Source: Euperipatoides rowelli
Taxonomy: Eukaryota > Onychophora > Udeonychophora > Euonychophora > Peripatopsidae
Length of the DNA: 27,297 nucleotides
NCBI GenBank assembly: GCA_003024985.2
Contig: PXIH01S0004590.1
Strand: one strand, 5' to 3'
Shown here: one piece after another, positions 13,201 through 20,315 of the stretch
Layout of the letters: each line of letters starts with the position of its first letter
Numbering within the stretch: the stretch's first letter is position 1
Notes under the pieces: model-generated
The model's database searches: none
Told to the model about the DNA's origin: nothing
What the model saw: only the letters and a program-made list of their open reading frames with translations
Program-made: the position numbers and the translations under genes

Positions 13201-16200
13201 ACTTAAATCTTACCTGCGCCATTAAACAATTTGTCAAAAACAGGAGGATGTGTAATAAATATAGGTAATGTTTCTGGATATTTCCATAAAAAGTAAACTA
13301 AAAATAGAAATAATTATAATAATTACTGTTTTCAATTTTCATACATATCAAAGAAGTTTTATATGCCTACGTAAAAGTTAAAATAAATATTATAAAAAAA
13401 AAGCAATAATAGAATATAATAAAGTTTTAAAAAAAAAGATGCAAAAGATTATGTACTATTTATTGAAGGATCGATCTATCATACATACAGTAGGCTGGTA
13501 TTGAATGAAAAATCTTCTTTCACTTAATGATGGCTCATAAGATGGCAAAATAATAATAATATACCAATGTTCTCATTGACCAACTTACAGAACAAGTGTC
13601 AAAGAGATTTGAGCAAAAAAAGTTACAAGCTGTACACATAAATCAGCCAGAAAATAACAACTAAAAGATGTGTTTCTGGTAGAATTGAAAATATTGGTTA
13701 AAATAACTACCAACAATTTATCCATAATTATTTATTGTAAAATATTTTATTCATTTTTTTTTTTGTAAATTTATTTTGTTTCTTTAATAATAATTAGTGG
13801 GAGCTATATAGCGTTAGGAAAAATGATGTAATAATTCCATACTGCACCTTAATATTATTTGTCATCATCACTTCCGTCATTGTCATTATTATAATGTTAG
13901 TCGCTAAAATTATTAATACAGTACAATAATAAATGAGTACCATGATTGGATACATTATCTCATTCTTACACATTTCAAGAGACACAAAAAGTATAACAAC
14001 AGTACGGTACCTACTTTGAAATAACATGTTATGAAAACAGTCATCCGATATGAAAAATTCATTAAGTATACAGTACTATAAATATAGTATATTATTTTAA
14101 TATTGTGGTAAACACTCTCATGTTATTTACTCTCCCCCCCCCCCCATCCACCCAAAAAATAGCAAGTCTATTTTCATTGTCTAAAATGACAGAATTCAAT
14201 TGGGCCCTCCTAGCACCCCATGTATTGTGATTGTAGACCTCTAGGGTAACACAAATTTCAAATTTTAACTTAATCAGAGCATTTTAAAAAATTCAATTTT
14301 TCTGGACCCCCTCTAGCACCCCCATGTGACCACCTAGGACCTTGACCTTTTATATACATATTCTAGACCTCTAGTGTAACACCAATTTCAAATTAGAACT
14401 TAATCGCAGCATTTTAGATTTTGGGGGTCCCTCTGGCACCCCCATGTGACCACCTAGGACCTTGACCTTTTATAAACTACATATTATATACCTCAACAGG
14501 AACACCAATTTCAAATTTCAACTTAATTGGACAAACCATTGGGAGAAAACGCAATTTAAAGAGTTCGGAATGACGGATACACACAGAAAATTTGTTTTTT
14601 AATATAATTATTCTATGTAGGCTACAGTATCTGATACGAAAATATTTAAACTAAATATAAGATAATATGAGTATATGACCTAGGATTTATTTTATCTCAA
14701 GATTTATGAAAGGTCAACAATGTTAATTTAAACTTATAAAATTGAGGTATTGAAATGTATGATCACCACAGTACTTTATCTCTAGGCTAGTCCCTTTCTA
14801 AAACTCGCAACTTAGCGGTGAGAAGTTAGTATACTCACAACCTGTAATTGTAGTTACTTTTAAAATACATTTTGTAATTTCATACTGTTGTTTTATGGTA
14901 TCCCGCAATTTTAAAAAAACAAATCAAGGTCAAGTTATTCACTAATGAAGTCAAGTTAATTATTTAATTGGAATTTTTTGTTTTGTTATTTTAACAGCTT
15001 GTAGCCTGTACACTTAAAAAGAAAATGGTAAAATTTTAAAAATCTTTCATTGATATAGCGATGAAAATGTCTACATTTGTATCACATATTTAAACTACAG
15101 ATGTCTGATAATAAAATAAAACTAATTTCATAATAGCCTGTACAGCACAATTAAGATAAAAGTCAATTAGATGATTTGTTACCTGTAGGAAAGAATTCTC
15201 TCTCAAACTCAAAAAAGAGAGGATTTTTTTGTCCGAAATAGACCAGGATATCATCTCCATTGTGGGTATATATCTTTTTTATTTTGACATCTCCTTTAGG
15301 CAGCAATGTTTCAAGGTCTTCATCAGTTAAAGATGGAAAATGTTGAACCATTTCAGTTTTTAATTTTTTTCTTTAAAAAGAAAAAAATATATATACAGTA
15401 TGAGTGAACTAAATTATACAAGTCTTAATAAACTTAATAGGTCCTTTAAAGGTCAAATGTAACAGATTTTTTTTATTTTTTATTATTATTGATTTTCAAA
15501 GATAATTACTATTAAAAAAAATTCCACTGGAATTTTTTTTTTTAAAATGCATAAAAAAAAAGTTATTTAAAGATAAAATTAAGACTATTGCTATCCTCAG
15601 TCTGAGATTACAATTTTAAGAGTCCACATTTTTTTGGGGTTTGAGATTAATTTGATGACAAAATAGCCTCTACAGCTGTTTTCTTTGTAATGATTTAACA
15701 TGTAAATAGAGACATTTTTAATCTGTATTAAAAGTCATTTTAAATTTTTTTTAAAAATCAAATTGGACCATAATAGCACAAAGGATGAATTTGATTATGA
15801 TTTTTTACAAGTATTTAAACATTTAGACCATATGATATCCAGTTTTACGGTGACAAATATAGCAAATATTCTATAGTTAAGTATAGCAAGCTGTATTCAT
15901 TTAGAGGCTATGATGTCACAAAATATCTCCCCTGGTGTGTAAAGTGGACAATGTTGTTTTAAGGGTGAGGAGCTAAAGACAATTATTTTAAAAATTGAAT
16001 TGTAAATAACTTTTTTGTTTTTAATTTTTTTTTTTTTTTCTGGTGGAAATTTTTTTTAGTAAAAATCTTTGAAAATCAATAATTAAAAAAAATTAAAAAA
16101 ATCTGTTACATTTTACCTTTAAGTGATAGCGAATCTATGACACATGTATCACTAGGTGACACACGGACATGATTTGGGTGGTATACCACATGAACTCATT

Positions 16201-19200
16201 ATACATGGTGTAGTATCGTACAAGTATTAAATAGGAAATTGTGTCTATGACAACAGATGCCATTGCATTATACACCAGGAAGTGTTGTGTACGAAAGAAA
16301 GTATGAAGTCTTTTGAAATTGTACTCCTGGTGGTAACTAAAATTATGAACTTTATGTCTGCAGGTGCTCTAAATAATCGCCAGTTCTCAACGATGTTAGA
16401 TGAGATGGAATCTCAATATGCATACTTCTTATGTACAATAATTTTCAGTTGTTGAGTCGTGGTGGCGCACTAAGACATTTGAAAGTAATAAGCCAGACTT
16501 CAAGTGGCACACTAGTCTGAAAAAGTTCGCCATCCCTGGACTATAACTATTAAAGATCATATAGGCTAAGTAACAATCAAAATATTTATTTAAAACAAAA
16601 TTTCTAAAAAAAAAAAAACACCCAAATAAAAATATTTAGGCTACACATTGCAGAAGTTGCCATATTTAAAAGTTAAAAGCCATAAATTTATCCTTAGTTT
16701 ACGATTACATTTAAGCTAAAGATTTTATGCATTAATGCCATCATAACTCATTAATTTTAAAAATAAATATATTGCATAACATTAAGCAATAATTGCCTAG
16801 GTAAATTCAGAATCTTCCCCCCCCCCCTCCCCCCCAAAAAAAAGGCTTAGAAATTTTTTATAATTATTACCTCTATTTCTGTTTAGTAGCAATTGTAACA
16901 AACATTTTAGATCCAAGGAGTAAGACCTACATGTGCTAACTAGCATTAATTAACGTTAAAGGTTGACTCTTTGCTATTCATGAAAAAGAAATCAAAGATC
17001 CTATCGTTTAAAACAATGATAGGTTCTTTTCAATGTGCAGTGGCATATCCAGAAAAAAAATTTTTTAGGGGGGAAGGGAAGTTGTTAATCCTTTTTTTTT
17101 TTTTTGGCTGTTGGAAACACTTTGTTAGGTTACTAGTAATTTTTTGATAAGCTTTTTTTTAACACTTTGATAGGTTACGGGCTACTTTTTTGATAGGCTT
17201 TTTTAAAGTTAAATTTTCAAATATTGGTGGTGTCCAGACCTCCCAGAATACATCATTTTCAATGTGGTAATATAACCAAGAAACATCATGTCTCAAAGAT
17301 AACATTTGTAGAAAAGATTCCAGTATAAATGTTCCAGTTAATATCGTAAGTCACAGAAAGCAAAGCACATGTAAGACACAAACATTTGTCTATTGCTCTA
17401 TTTAATCCATGTAATCGATGATCAATAAATGAAAATAATAAATGAAAATTTGGTGATCAAAGTACTACATAACATTTAGTGATTAAATAATATAAAAATT
17501 AAACTATTGTGTATGTATGAAATATAGAGTATTTGATGAAAAATCTTAGACAAACTTTAAGCACAACCAATCACGCTCAATTGAGAACAAATTTCAAATT
17601 CCAAGAACCACAACCATTAAATTTGTGAATTTTTCTGTCCATCTGTCTACTGTTCGATACTAAACATGTCCCAAATCTACTTAATAAATGAGAAGTGAAC
17701 TTTGGAACAAGATTACAGAATAACTTTTCAACGAAATTTATTTAAATACATTTATAAAGGACATCGATGGATACCTAAGTGTAAAGTGCCCAGATATCCA
17801 GGATTGAGTTGTTTGTCCCGTATTGAATACTGCCTCAAAAAGTGTCACAGATTGGTGTGTCTGGTGATGCAGCTGAATATTGATTGCTATATTCAGGCTG
17901 ATCTGCTCAGAAGTAGTGTCATAGTCCGCACACAACTTTAGCATGTCCGGGACTCCCATTGTCTTTGATGCATGGTCGAGTGTCTGTAAATTCCAGTCAT
18001 TATCTGTGTGGATTTAGCCTGGTATATTCTGACTGACTACACAATGAAAATTAACTTAGAACATGTAACTTTAATTTTAACATTTTCGTAGTGGCAAAAA
18101 TTTGCTGTTTCCTATACTTCATACTAGATGGCGCTATTGCTGTTAACCAGCAACAAAATTAATGTTTCTACTTGTCTTGTCATGAGTTTGTTGCATAGAA
18201 ATCTAAAGTGGGAAGAATGCTAAAAAATATAGAATGCGCCTGACAAAAGTGAACCCATTTGAACAGTTCAAGGTGGTAATGGTGCACATGCTCATTTGAT
18301 TATTGGAAACCGGAACCTAACCTTAAAGAAGTATTTTAAAGTTTTTTTTATTAATTTATCAGAAGTAGGCCGTTATTTTTATATTAATATATGCATAAGA
18401 TACTGTGGATCCAAGACATTTTAACAACGCACAATTAAACAAAGTAAGAAAATAGTGTCCTCATGAACGTGTTTTAATAGCAAGTTTTGTTTTAAATTTT
18501 TATTTGGGCACATCCCACATTTCAACATAAAACATCTGGTCAGTTTACATAAGAGAAAAATGTAATTATACTTACATTAAGTATATTTAGTGATGGGCGA
18601 TTCTCGATTCAAAAATCGATGCTTCGGTTATTTTAATTATATGTGGTTTAATTAAAAATCAATTTTTTTGTCAATGGAATGCAACGGATGAATAGAGTAT
18701 TTGGATTTCGATTCATTGTCCCTCAAATTCAATAAAAACTGTTTTTTTTTTAAGGATTTTCACCCAACAAACATTATTTAAAAAAAATACAAAGTTAAAA
18801 TTATTTATGAAGTTAATTTAGCTTTTTTTTTTTGACAGTTGAAACATTCAACTATTATTTAATGGAGTAAAAAAAAAAATACAACAAATAAATAATTTAA
18901 GATTTCTTACTCACAATCTCATTGATAAACATGTCTATGGACTCATTGTTCTATTTCCGGCACATAATCAGCATAATTTTAAATCTTGAAGATAATCATG
19001 GTAACAATGTTTGAAAACTAATTCACATCTAATTAACCATATTACACTACACATTTCTATCATAAAAAATATAAAGATTGTCATTGGTCGCTGCCAAAGA
19101 AAAGAGCTCATATATTTTTAGGAAAGCATGATAAACCGATCTGATCCTGGAAAAATTATTACACAGAAAGTTAATACAATTACTGTCTTCAGGTAAAAGG

Positions 19201-20050
19201 CAAAAAATACACTGTTCAATTAATTAGTAGGCTATTGGATATCAGATATTTCAGAAGTGTTGTTTTTTTTTTTTTAAATATATAATTTAATATAATTATT
19301 GTTCAATATGAGTCAATTTAAAAAAAAAATAGCTAAGGAAAACTTATTTTTTAAACTCTTTGTTTTATGAAATTAAAATTTAATGTTAAAAAAAATTTGA
19401 ATCGATTCAAACATATAGAGGGGAAACTTCTATACTGGTAAGGAATGAAGCCATACTATGTATTCTATGTAGAAAATTTGAACACTAATTTAATTTTATA
19501 ACTGAAACATCATTAGTAACAAATTCAAAGACCTAGGGTCTTATACTTTAGCAATATACAGTAAAATAAATGACAAAGCAATTGAAAGCAATTACAGTTC
19601 CCCAGTCCTCTTCCCAACATTGGTTGTTTAACTTGTTTGACATTTCGTCTTAACAGAGCTGTTTAGATGTGAACCTATACTGTATACAGTATGTATAATC
19701 TTCGAGCATAAATATTTATGCTCGAAGTGTATAATACATGGTTAAAATTGGGGGTCTGGAATACCATCTTCATGGTGAAGATCCTGACATTTTAAATAAA
19801 TAAATAAAATAAAAGATTTGCAATGTACAGTATGTAGTCAATAGGCTGCGACCGAATTTCCCTTCAATTTCTAATTGAGCATAATTTGAGTGTTTTTTTT
19901 TTTCATAAAGGATCCAATGTTTTTAACTTGCACAAGGCCTAAAATAACGTTCTTTAAGAATAATAACAATGCCATATGCAAGCACTTTACTTACCGGTCA
20001 GAGTTTTTGAGAGCTGTTTCTGTTTTTATTTTCGGATCTTTGGCAAACAT
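1208..20050 (-). CDS. EIF2D: EIF2D (eIF2D/ligatin), 5' eight coding exons, partial gene
   Basis: EIF2D is a cytosolic translation factor that delivers tRNA to the ribosomal P site without GTP and helps recycle 40S subunits and reinitiate. Eight minus-strand exons join in phase: 20050-19995, 15370-15183, 13297-13214, 9342-9240, 5387-5280, 3806-3568, 1456-1339 and 1253-1208 (942 nt, 314 codons). All introns are GT-AG. Residues 1 to about 90 match the MCT-1-like N-terminal domain, about 95-180 the PUA domain (LMLPGV near the start), 181-259 are an acidic linker, and 261-314 match the family block QMDD..CFLQALK followed by LDVKKSSYKK. The SWIB/MDM2 and SUI1 domains of the vertebrate protein are not in the window, so the gene continues past the left edge. 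No frameshift or stop was seen, so it looks functional. The identity rests on remembered family sequence, but agreement over eight exons makes it secure. Confidence 0.95.
1339..1456 (-). CDS. EIF2D: EIF2D coding exon 7
   Basis: The acceptor TTTACAG is at 1463-1457 and the donor TG|GTAGGT at 1338. The 118-nt exon reads QMDDRLYTCFLQALKQKVKK, then GDLPLLTSTFARTCLQVC. This closely tracks the vertebrate EQMDELLQQCFLHALK and DLPLLTSTF, the best-conserved block after the linker. It is followed by an intron of only 85 bp (1254-1338), by far the shortest in this part of the gene. Confidence 0.94.
2283..2620 (+). repeat. Dispersed repeat family B, copy 1
   Basis: This segment recurs as a reverse complement at 12585-12850. 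Shared blocks in order are a TTCTCGG.CAAA.TTAG motif, a CATCGTC block, TTTTGATC.CTCTGAAAG, a TTCAG..GAGTGT block, CATGTAACCCAAATAA followed by TGTGCC, and CCAAACAAGGGTGCCACC. The copies differ by indels. A C-run interrupted by an N follows at 2612-2629. It lies in EIF2D intron 6. Confidence 0.75.
2640..3567. other. EIF2D intron 6, AT-rich, no gene seen
   Basis: No exon or RNA gene was recognised. A short direct repeat with core TTTTATAAAAGAGC.TGCTAATGA occurs at about 2811-2834 and 3149-3171. Poly-A and poly-T runs are common. The remainder of the intron (1457-2282) is likewise featureless. Confidence 0.5.
3568..3806 (-). CDS. EIF2D: EIF2D coding exon 6, acidic linker
   Basis: The acceptor is a long T run ending TAG at 3809-3807, and the exon is 239 nt. 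It starts (W)AMGDKSLPPTIPF, equivalent to the vertebrate LWRSGNKSSPPSIAP, and then becomes an acidic, Asn- and Glu-rich linker with no recognisable fold (residues about 196-259). Two donors are possible. G|GTTAGT at 3567 keeps phase (G plus AA of exon 7 gives Glu). The stronger-looking A|GTAAGT four bases downstream would break the frame. I therefore chose 3568 as the exon end. Confidence 0.88.
4198..4286 (+). mobile_element. Minimal TTAA-flanked MITE relic
   Basis: TTAA then AGGTCAAATATAAAGGA opens the unit, and TCCATTACATTTCACC then TTAA closes it; these termini are inverted repeats (about 14 of 17 match). The interior (ATTGATTTTCAAAG, TTTTTACTAAAA) matches the terminal repeats of the larger element at 15448-16128. 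It looks like an internally deleted copy of that family, inside EIF2D intron 5. TTAA target duplication is the habit of the piggyBac superfamily; the assignment is inference. Confidence 0.65.
4357..4402 (+). repeat. Perfect 23-bp tandem duplication
   Basis: Two adjacent identical 23-bp units starting CGATCAAATTTAAATGAC. No gene overlaps. The rest of intron 5 (4403-5279) is AT-rich with a hairpin at 5103-5128 (ATACTGTATTT/AAATACAGTAT) and nothing else recognised. Confidence 0.85.
5280..5387 (-). CDS. EIF2D: EIF2D coding exon 5, second half of PUA domain
   Basis: The acceptor TTTTCAG is at 5394-5388 and the donor TG|GTGAGA at 5279. The 108-nt exon completes lysine 144 and reads APLCVGKTALSSEDMFLSG, then GRRGKCVKVIHSFKDKL. 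This matches the family APVA.G...S..EM..SG..G and H...D.LW. TG plus the first G of exon 6 gives the tryptophan of LW. An open frame on the opposite strand over this exon is a shadow. Confidence 0.93.
5388..7740. other. EIF2D intron 4, first part, no gene seen
   Basis: A 111-codon plus-strand open frame at 5310-5645 overlaps exon 5 antisense and is Lys- and Asn-rich without family resemblance. No RNA gene or clear transposon was seen through 7740. A few less AT-rich patches (6500-6545, 6640-6720, 7630-7680) may be old repeats but have no partner in the window. Confidence 0.5.
7743..7829 (+). repeat. Direct repeat, copy 1 (intron 4)
   Basis: Shares TATATAATAATTAAAATGAA and AATGACAATTTATCTTTTAA plus ACAGTAAAA with 8718-8797 in the same order. 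The copies are about 970 bp apart with a diverged middle. It stops at the lone N at 7830, where SINE sequence begins. Confidence 0.75.
7831..7960 (+). repeat. SINE tail portion of the same family
   Basis: The segment opens with the reverse complement of the 22-base block at 12452-12473 (TTCCCTAGCTTTAACAGCTC) and ends in an A-rich tail near 7940-7962. It therefore looks like the body and tail of the SINE whose tRNA-like head is at 12452-12580. It begins immediately after a lone N at 7830. A short hairpin (AGACCA/TGGTCT) sits at 7909-7930. The open frame on its complement is not an EIF2D exon; its protein does not match the family. Confidence 0.5.
8576..8612 (-). mobile_element. DNA-transposon terminus-like sequence
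   Basis: On the minus strand this reads CAGAGGTGTAGCCAGGAG followed by G-runs. That resembles the CAGTGGCGTAGCCAG...GGGG termini of many short DNA transposons in invertebrate genomes. A second example is at 17038-17072 on the plus strand. No opposite end was identified, so only the terminus is annotated. Confidence 0.35.
8718..8797 (+). repeat. Direct repeat, copy 2 (intron 4)
   Basis: Partner of 7743-7829, almost identical over its last 35 bases. After the shared ACAGTAAAA the two copies continue into unrelated sequence, here a non-repetitive stretch at 8800-8890. Confidence 0.75.
9240..9342 (-). CDS. EIF2D: EIF2D coding exon 4, first half of PUA domain
   Basis: The acceptor AG is at 9344-9343 and the donor is AA|GTAATT at 9239. 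The 103-nt exon reads DLMLPGVILLKEFGP, then a GNLKKGTTCAVHSTEN stretch. This matches the PUA opening of EIF2D (DLMLPGL followed by KGDLCAI). It ends in phase 2. Translation past the donor soon becomes low-complexity T-rich intron. Confidence 0.92.
9343..11080. other. EIF2D intron 3, first part
   Basis: AT-rich intron with no exon found. It holds dispersed repeat A copy 2 (10135-10345) and ends at the large hairpin at 11081. A G-rich patch at 10780-10830 has no recognised identity. Confidence 0.5.
10135..10345 (+). repeat. Dispersed repeat family A, copy 2
   Basis: Second copy of the repeat at 615-835, inside EIF2D intron 3. The same ordered blocks are visible (CTTGGTTGGAATGA, GGTGGCTGG, GATGTTAACCCAAG, ACTTGCTGTTTTATTT). 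It lies about 9.5 kb from copy 1. No flanking target duplication was found by eye. Confidence 0.6.
11081..11237. mobile_element. Near-perfect 69-bp-arm hairpin (foldback element)
   Basis: Arms 11081-11149 and 11169-11237 are reverse complements with about three mismatches over 69 bp, separated by a 19-bp loop. The arms open with AGTCTAATTAAAATTAGACA. No clear target duplication flanks it. It could be a foldback MITE or a recent inverted duplication; transcribed, it would make a long dsRNA hairpin within the EIF2D intron. Confidence 0.85.
12081..12260 (+). repeat. Diverged tandem duplication, period about 114 bp, with (TA)n
   Basis: A unit with TTAATATTGTTTTCTGCGAC, TTGCTTGTTG and GGGTCT (from 12081) repeats as TGATATTGGTTTTGTGTGAC, TTGCTTGTTG and GGGTCT (from 12191). 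TTGCTTGTTG starts at 12107 and 12221. A TA dinucleotide tract at about 12156-12179 separates the units. Open frames across it are by chance. Confidence 0.65.
12318..12409. mobile_element. Small TTAA-flanked foldback element
   Basis: TTAA then TGTCAATTT at the left and AAATTGACA then TTAA at the right are perfect inverted repeats. Inside, AAATTTCCTCTCC and AGGAGAAGAAAT form a second inverted pair. The roughly 92-bp unit looks like a MITE with TTAA target duplication, a different family from the one at 15448. Confidence 0.55.
12442..12451. other. Assembly gap (10 N)
   Basis: Ten N's in EIF2D intron 3, flanked on the right by the SINE block. Other single N's are at 2612, 7830 and 26139. Gap size is not necessarily real. 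Confidence 0.98.
12452..12580 (-). repeat. tRNA-derived SINE, head portion, abutting an assembly gap
   Basis: Read on the minus strand, an A-box-like TGGTCGAGCGG (12567-12557) is followed 44 bases later by a B-box-like AGGTTCGCGCC (12512-12502). This is the spacing of a pol III internal promoter in a long-variable-arm tRNA. CTGAGG and CCTCAG flank the B box as a perfect 6-bp stem. The cloverleaf is otherwise poor, so a SINE head is likelier than a working tRNA. It ends in a 22-base block beside the N run at 12442-12451, and that block recurs at 7831-7852. Confidence 0.6.
12585..12850 (-). repeat. Dispersed repeat family B, copy 2 (inverted)
   Basis: Reverse-complement partner of 2283-2620, in EIF2D intron 3. 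The same blocks appear in the same order on the minus strand, and it also has a homopolymer run (G-run near 12706-12716). Its distal edge abuts a tRNA-like SINE head on the same strand. The two may be one composite element, or one may be inserted beside the other. Confidence 0.75.
13214..13297 (-). CDS. EIF2D: EIF2D coding exon 3, end of N-terminal domain
   Basis: This 84-nt exon has acceptor AG at 13299-13298 and donor GT at 13213-13212 (CAG|GTAAGA). Joined to exon 2 in phase 1 it reads VYFLWKYPETLPIF, then THPPVFDKLFNGAD. This parallels the family pattern VYTLW.YP..LP.F.T...V..KL..GAD. It is far too short to be seen as an open frame of note, and was located by family match and splice phase. 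Confidence 0.93.
13298..14110. other. EIF2D intron 2, first part, no gene seen
   Basis: AT-rich intron with many A and T runs. No exon, RNA gene or paired repeat was recognised. A minus-strand frame at 13794-14027 has no family resemblance. A 14-C run occurs near 14133-14146. Confidence 0.5.
14200..14535 (+). repeat. Tandem repeat, about 120-130 bp unit, nearly three copies
   Basis: Units share CACCCCCATGTGACCACCTA followed by GGACCTTGACCTTTTATA, AGACCTCTAG.GTAACAC, and AATTTCAAATT then AACTTAAT. GACCTCTAG starts at 14236 and 14366, and CTTGACCTTTTA at 14343 and 14463. It is more GC-rich than the surrounding intron. It looks like an old minisatellite. Confidence 0.75.
14540..15182. other. 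EIF2D intron 2, last part, no gene seen
   Basis: AT-rich sequence between the tandem repeat and exon 2. No feature beyond T-rich tracts was recognised. Confidence 0.5.
15183..15370 (-). CDS. EIF2D: EIF2D coding exon 2, MCT-1-like N-terminal domain
   Basis: The acceptor AG is at 15372-15371 and the donor GT at 15182-15181 (CAG|GTAACA). The exon is 188 nt and phase-consistent with both neighbours. It encodes KKLKTEMVQHFPSL..., then IKKIYTHNGDDILVYFG and NPLFFEFEREFFPT. These match the EIF2D and MCT-1 N-terminal fold, including the FP.L, Y.H.GD, VY and NP..FE motifs. The internal ATG at 15351 is not the start, because the frame is open upstream to the acceptor and exon 1 supplies the true N-terminus. 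Confidence 0.95.
15448..16128. mobile_element. MITE with about 85-bp terminal inverted repeats and TTAA flanks
   Basis: The left end reads TTAA then AGGTCAAATGTAACAGATT; the right end is its inverse, CTGTTACATTTTACCT then TTAA. The inverted repeats extend about 85 bp, through ATTGATTTTCAAAG and ACTA..AAAAAATTCCAC, with indels in T and A runs. The unit is about 680 bp and has no transposase frame, so it is non-autonomous. TTAA at both edges suggests piggyBac-type mobilisation (inference). A minimal relative is at 4198-4286. It lies at the 3' end of EIF2D intron 1. Confidence 0.8.
16130..16542 (-). mobile_element. Possible hAT-like MITE, one end only
   Basis: On the minus strand, 16542 begins CAGGGATGGCGAACTTTTTC, followed by a GTGTGCCACTTG block. 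This resembles the CAGGGGTGGGCAACC...GTGTGCC termini of hAT elements. No matching far end was found, and the leftward limit is set only by the neighbouring MITE. Low confidence. Confidence 0.35.
17038..17260 (+). repeat. Transposon-like terminus with internal tandem repeat
   Basis: CAGTGGCATATCCAG with following A, T and G runs resembles the terminus at 8576-8612 in inverse orientation. Within it, 17116-17205 holds two units of about 45 bp, each with AACACTTTG.TAGGTTAC and TTTTTTGATA.GCTTTTTT. The far end may be near the CCAGACCTCCC at 17234, but this is not firm. Confidence 0.45.
17709..18016 (-). other. Unrecognised protein-like open frame in EIF2D intron 1
   Basis: On the minus strand an open frame runs about 95 codons from just after a TAA near 18017 to TAA near 17709. 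Composition is balanced and not low-complexity (it contains DWNLQTLDHASKTMGVPDML and LFEAVFNTGQTTQSWISG), unlike the surrounding AT-rich DNA. I do not recognise the family. AG candidates (TTTACAG at about 17986) and a GT candidate (TTAG|GTATCC near 17778) could make an internal exon, but the polypyrimidine tract is weak. It may be a fragment of a transposon or retropseudogene. It is on the same strand as EIF2D, but the joined EIF2D frame does not need it. Confidence 0.35.
18595..18700 (+). repeat. Possible MITE start (GTGATGGGCGATTC)
   Basis: TAGTGATGGGCGATTCTCGA followed by AAAAATCGA resembles termini of short DNA transposons. No opposite end was found, although GAATCGATTCAAA at about 19398 may belong to the same element. 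The remaining intron-1 sequence at 18000-19690 shows nothing else recognisable. Confidence 0.25.
19700..19727. repeat. Perfect 28-bp palindrome
   Basis: CTTCGAGCATAAAT and ATTTATGCTCGAAG are exact reverse complements with no loop. TATAAT flanks both sides. It could be a protein dimer site, a cruciform or chance in AT-rich DNA. Confidence 0.9.
19995..20050 (-). CDS. EIF2D: EIF2D coding exon 1 (start codon)
   Basis: The ATG at 20050-20048 opens MFAKDPKIKTETALKNSD, close to the vertebrate EIF2D start MFAK...VK..TA.K.SDR. The exon ends in CG before a consensus donor GTAAGT (19994-19989), giving a phase 2 junction. CG plus the first A of exon 2 makes the arginine of the SDR motif. It is too short (18 codons plus 2 nt) to stand out as an ORF. 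The start is chosen because the family begins with MFAK. Confidence 0.92.
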
Positions 20051-20315
20051 TTTATTTTACACTATTTACAATTAAATGTGTTGTCAAATATATGCCAAAA
20101 TAGTGAAGAGTAAAACACTGTTTCTGAAAACACGTGAATAAAATGTTCTCTCATAAGTTTTAAGCTCTACTTCCGGTTGACCTTTTTTCAGTTAACCAAT
20201 AAAAATCATTTCTCAAGTTTAGCTAGTATTTCATTGGATGTTTCCATAGCAGTAAAATAATATCCAGTTTTGTATATAATATGGCGTTTTATTATTTTCA
20301 ATTTTATTGAACAAC
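20051..20315. promoter_or_regulatory. Shared bidirectional promoter between EIF2D and SPEF2-like gene
   Basis: Only 265 bp separate the divergent start codons. Visible motifs: E-box CACGTG at 20131-20136; ETS site ACTTCCGGTT at 20169-20178 (ACCGGAAGT on the EIF2D strand); CCAAT at 20196-20200 on the plus strand and its inverse ATTGG at 20233-20237; an RFX X-box-like GTTTCCATAGCAGT at 20240-20253; and a YY1-like ATATGGCG at 20279-20286. There is no convincing TATA box for either gene apart from the TATATAAT at 20273-20280. ETS, CCAAT and YY1 sites are typical of housekeeping bidirectional promoters, and an X-box is typical of ciliary genes. Transcription starts and 5' UTR limits cannot be seen. 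Confidence 0.75.

Noticed and set aside
14080-14535. CRISPR-like or other prokaryotic repeat array
   Set aside because: Repeat units are too long and diverged, and the window is a spliced eukaryotic locus.
20281-20310. ATG at 20281 as start of the divergent gene
   Set aside because: Only nine codons before a stop; the 20316 ATG gives the SPEF2-like peptide and a strong donor. The ATGGCG is better read as a YY1-like site.
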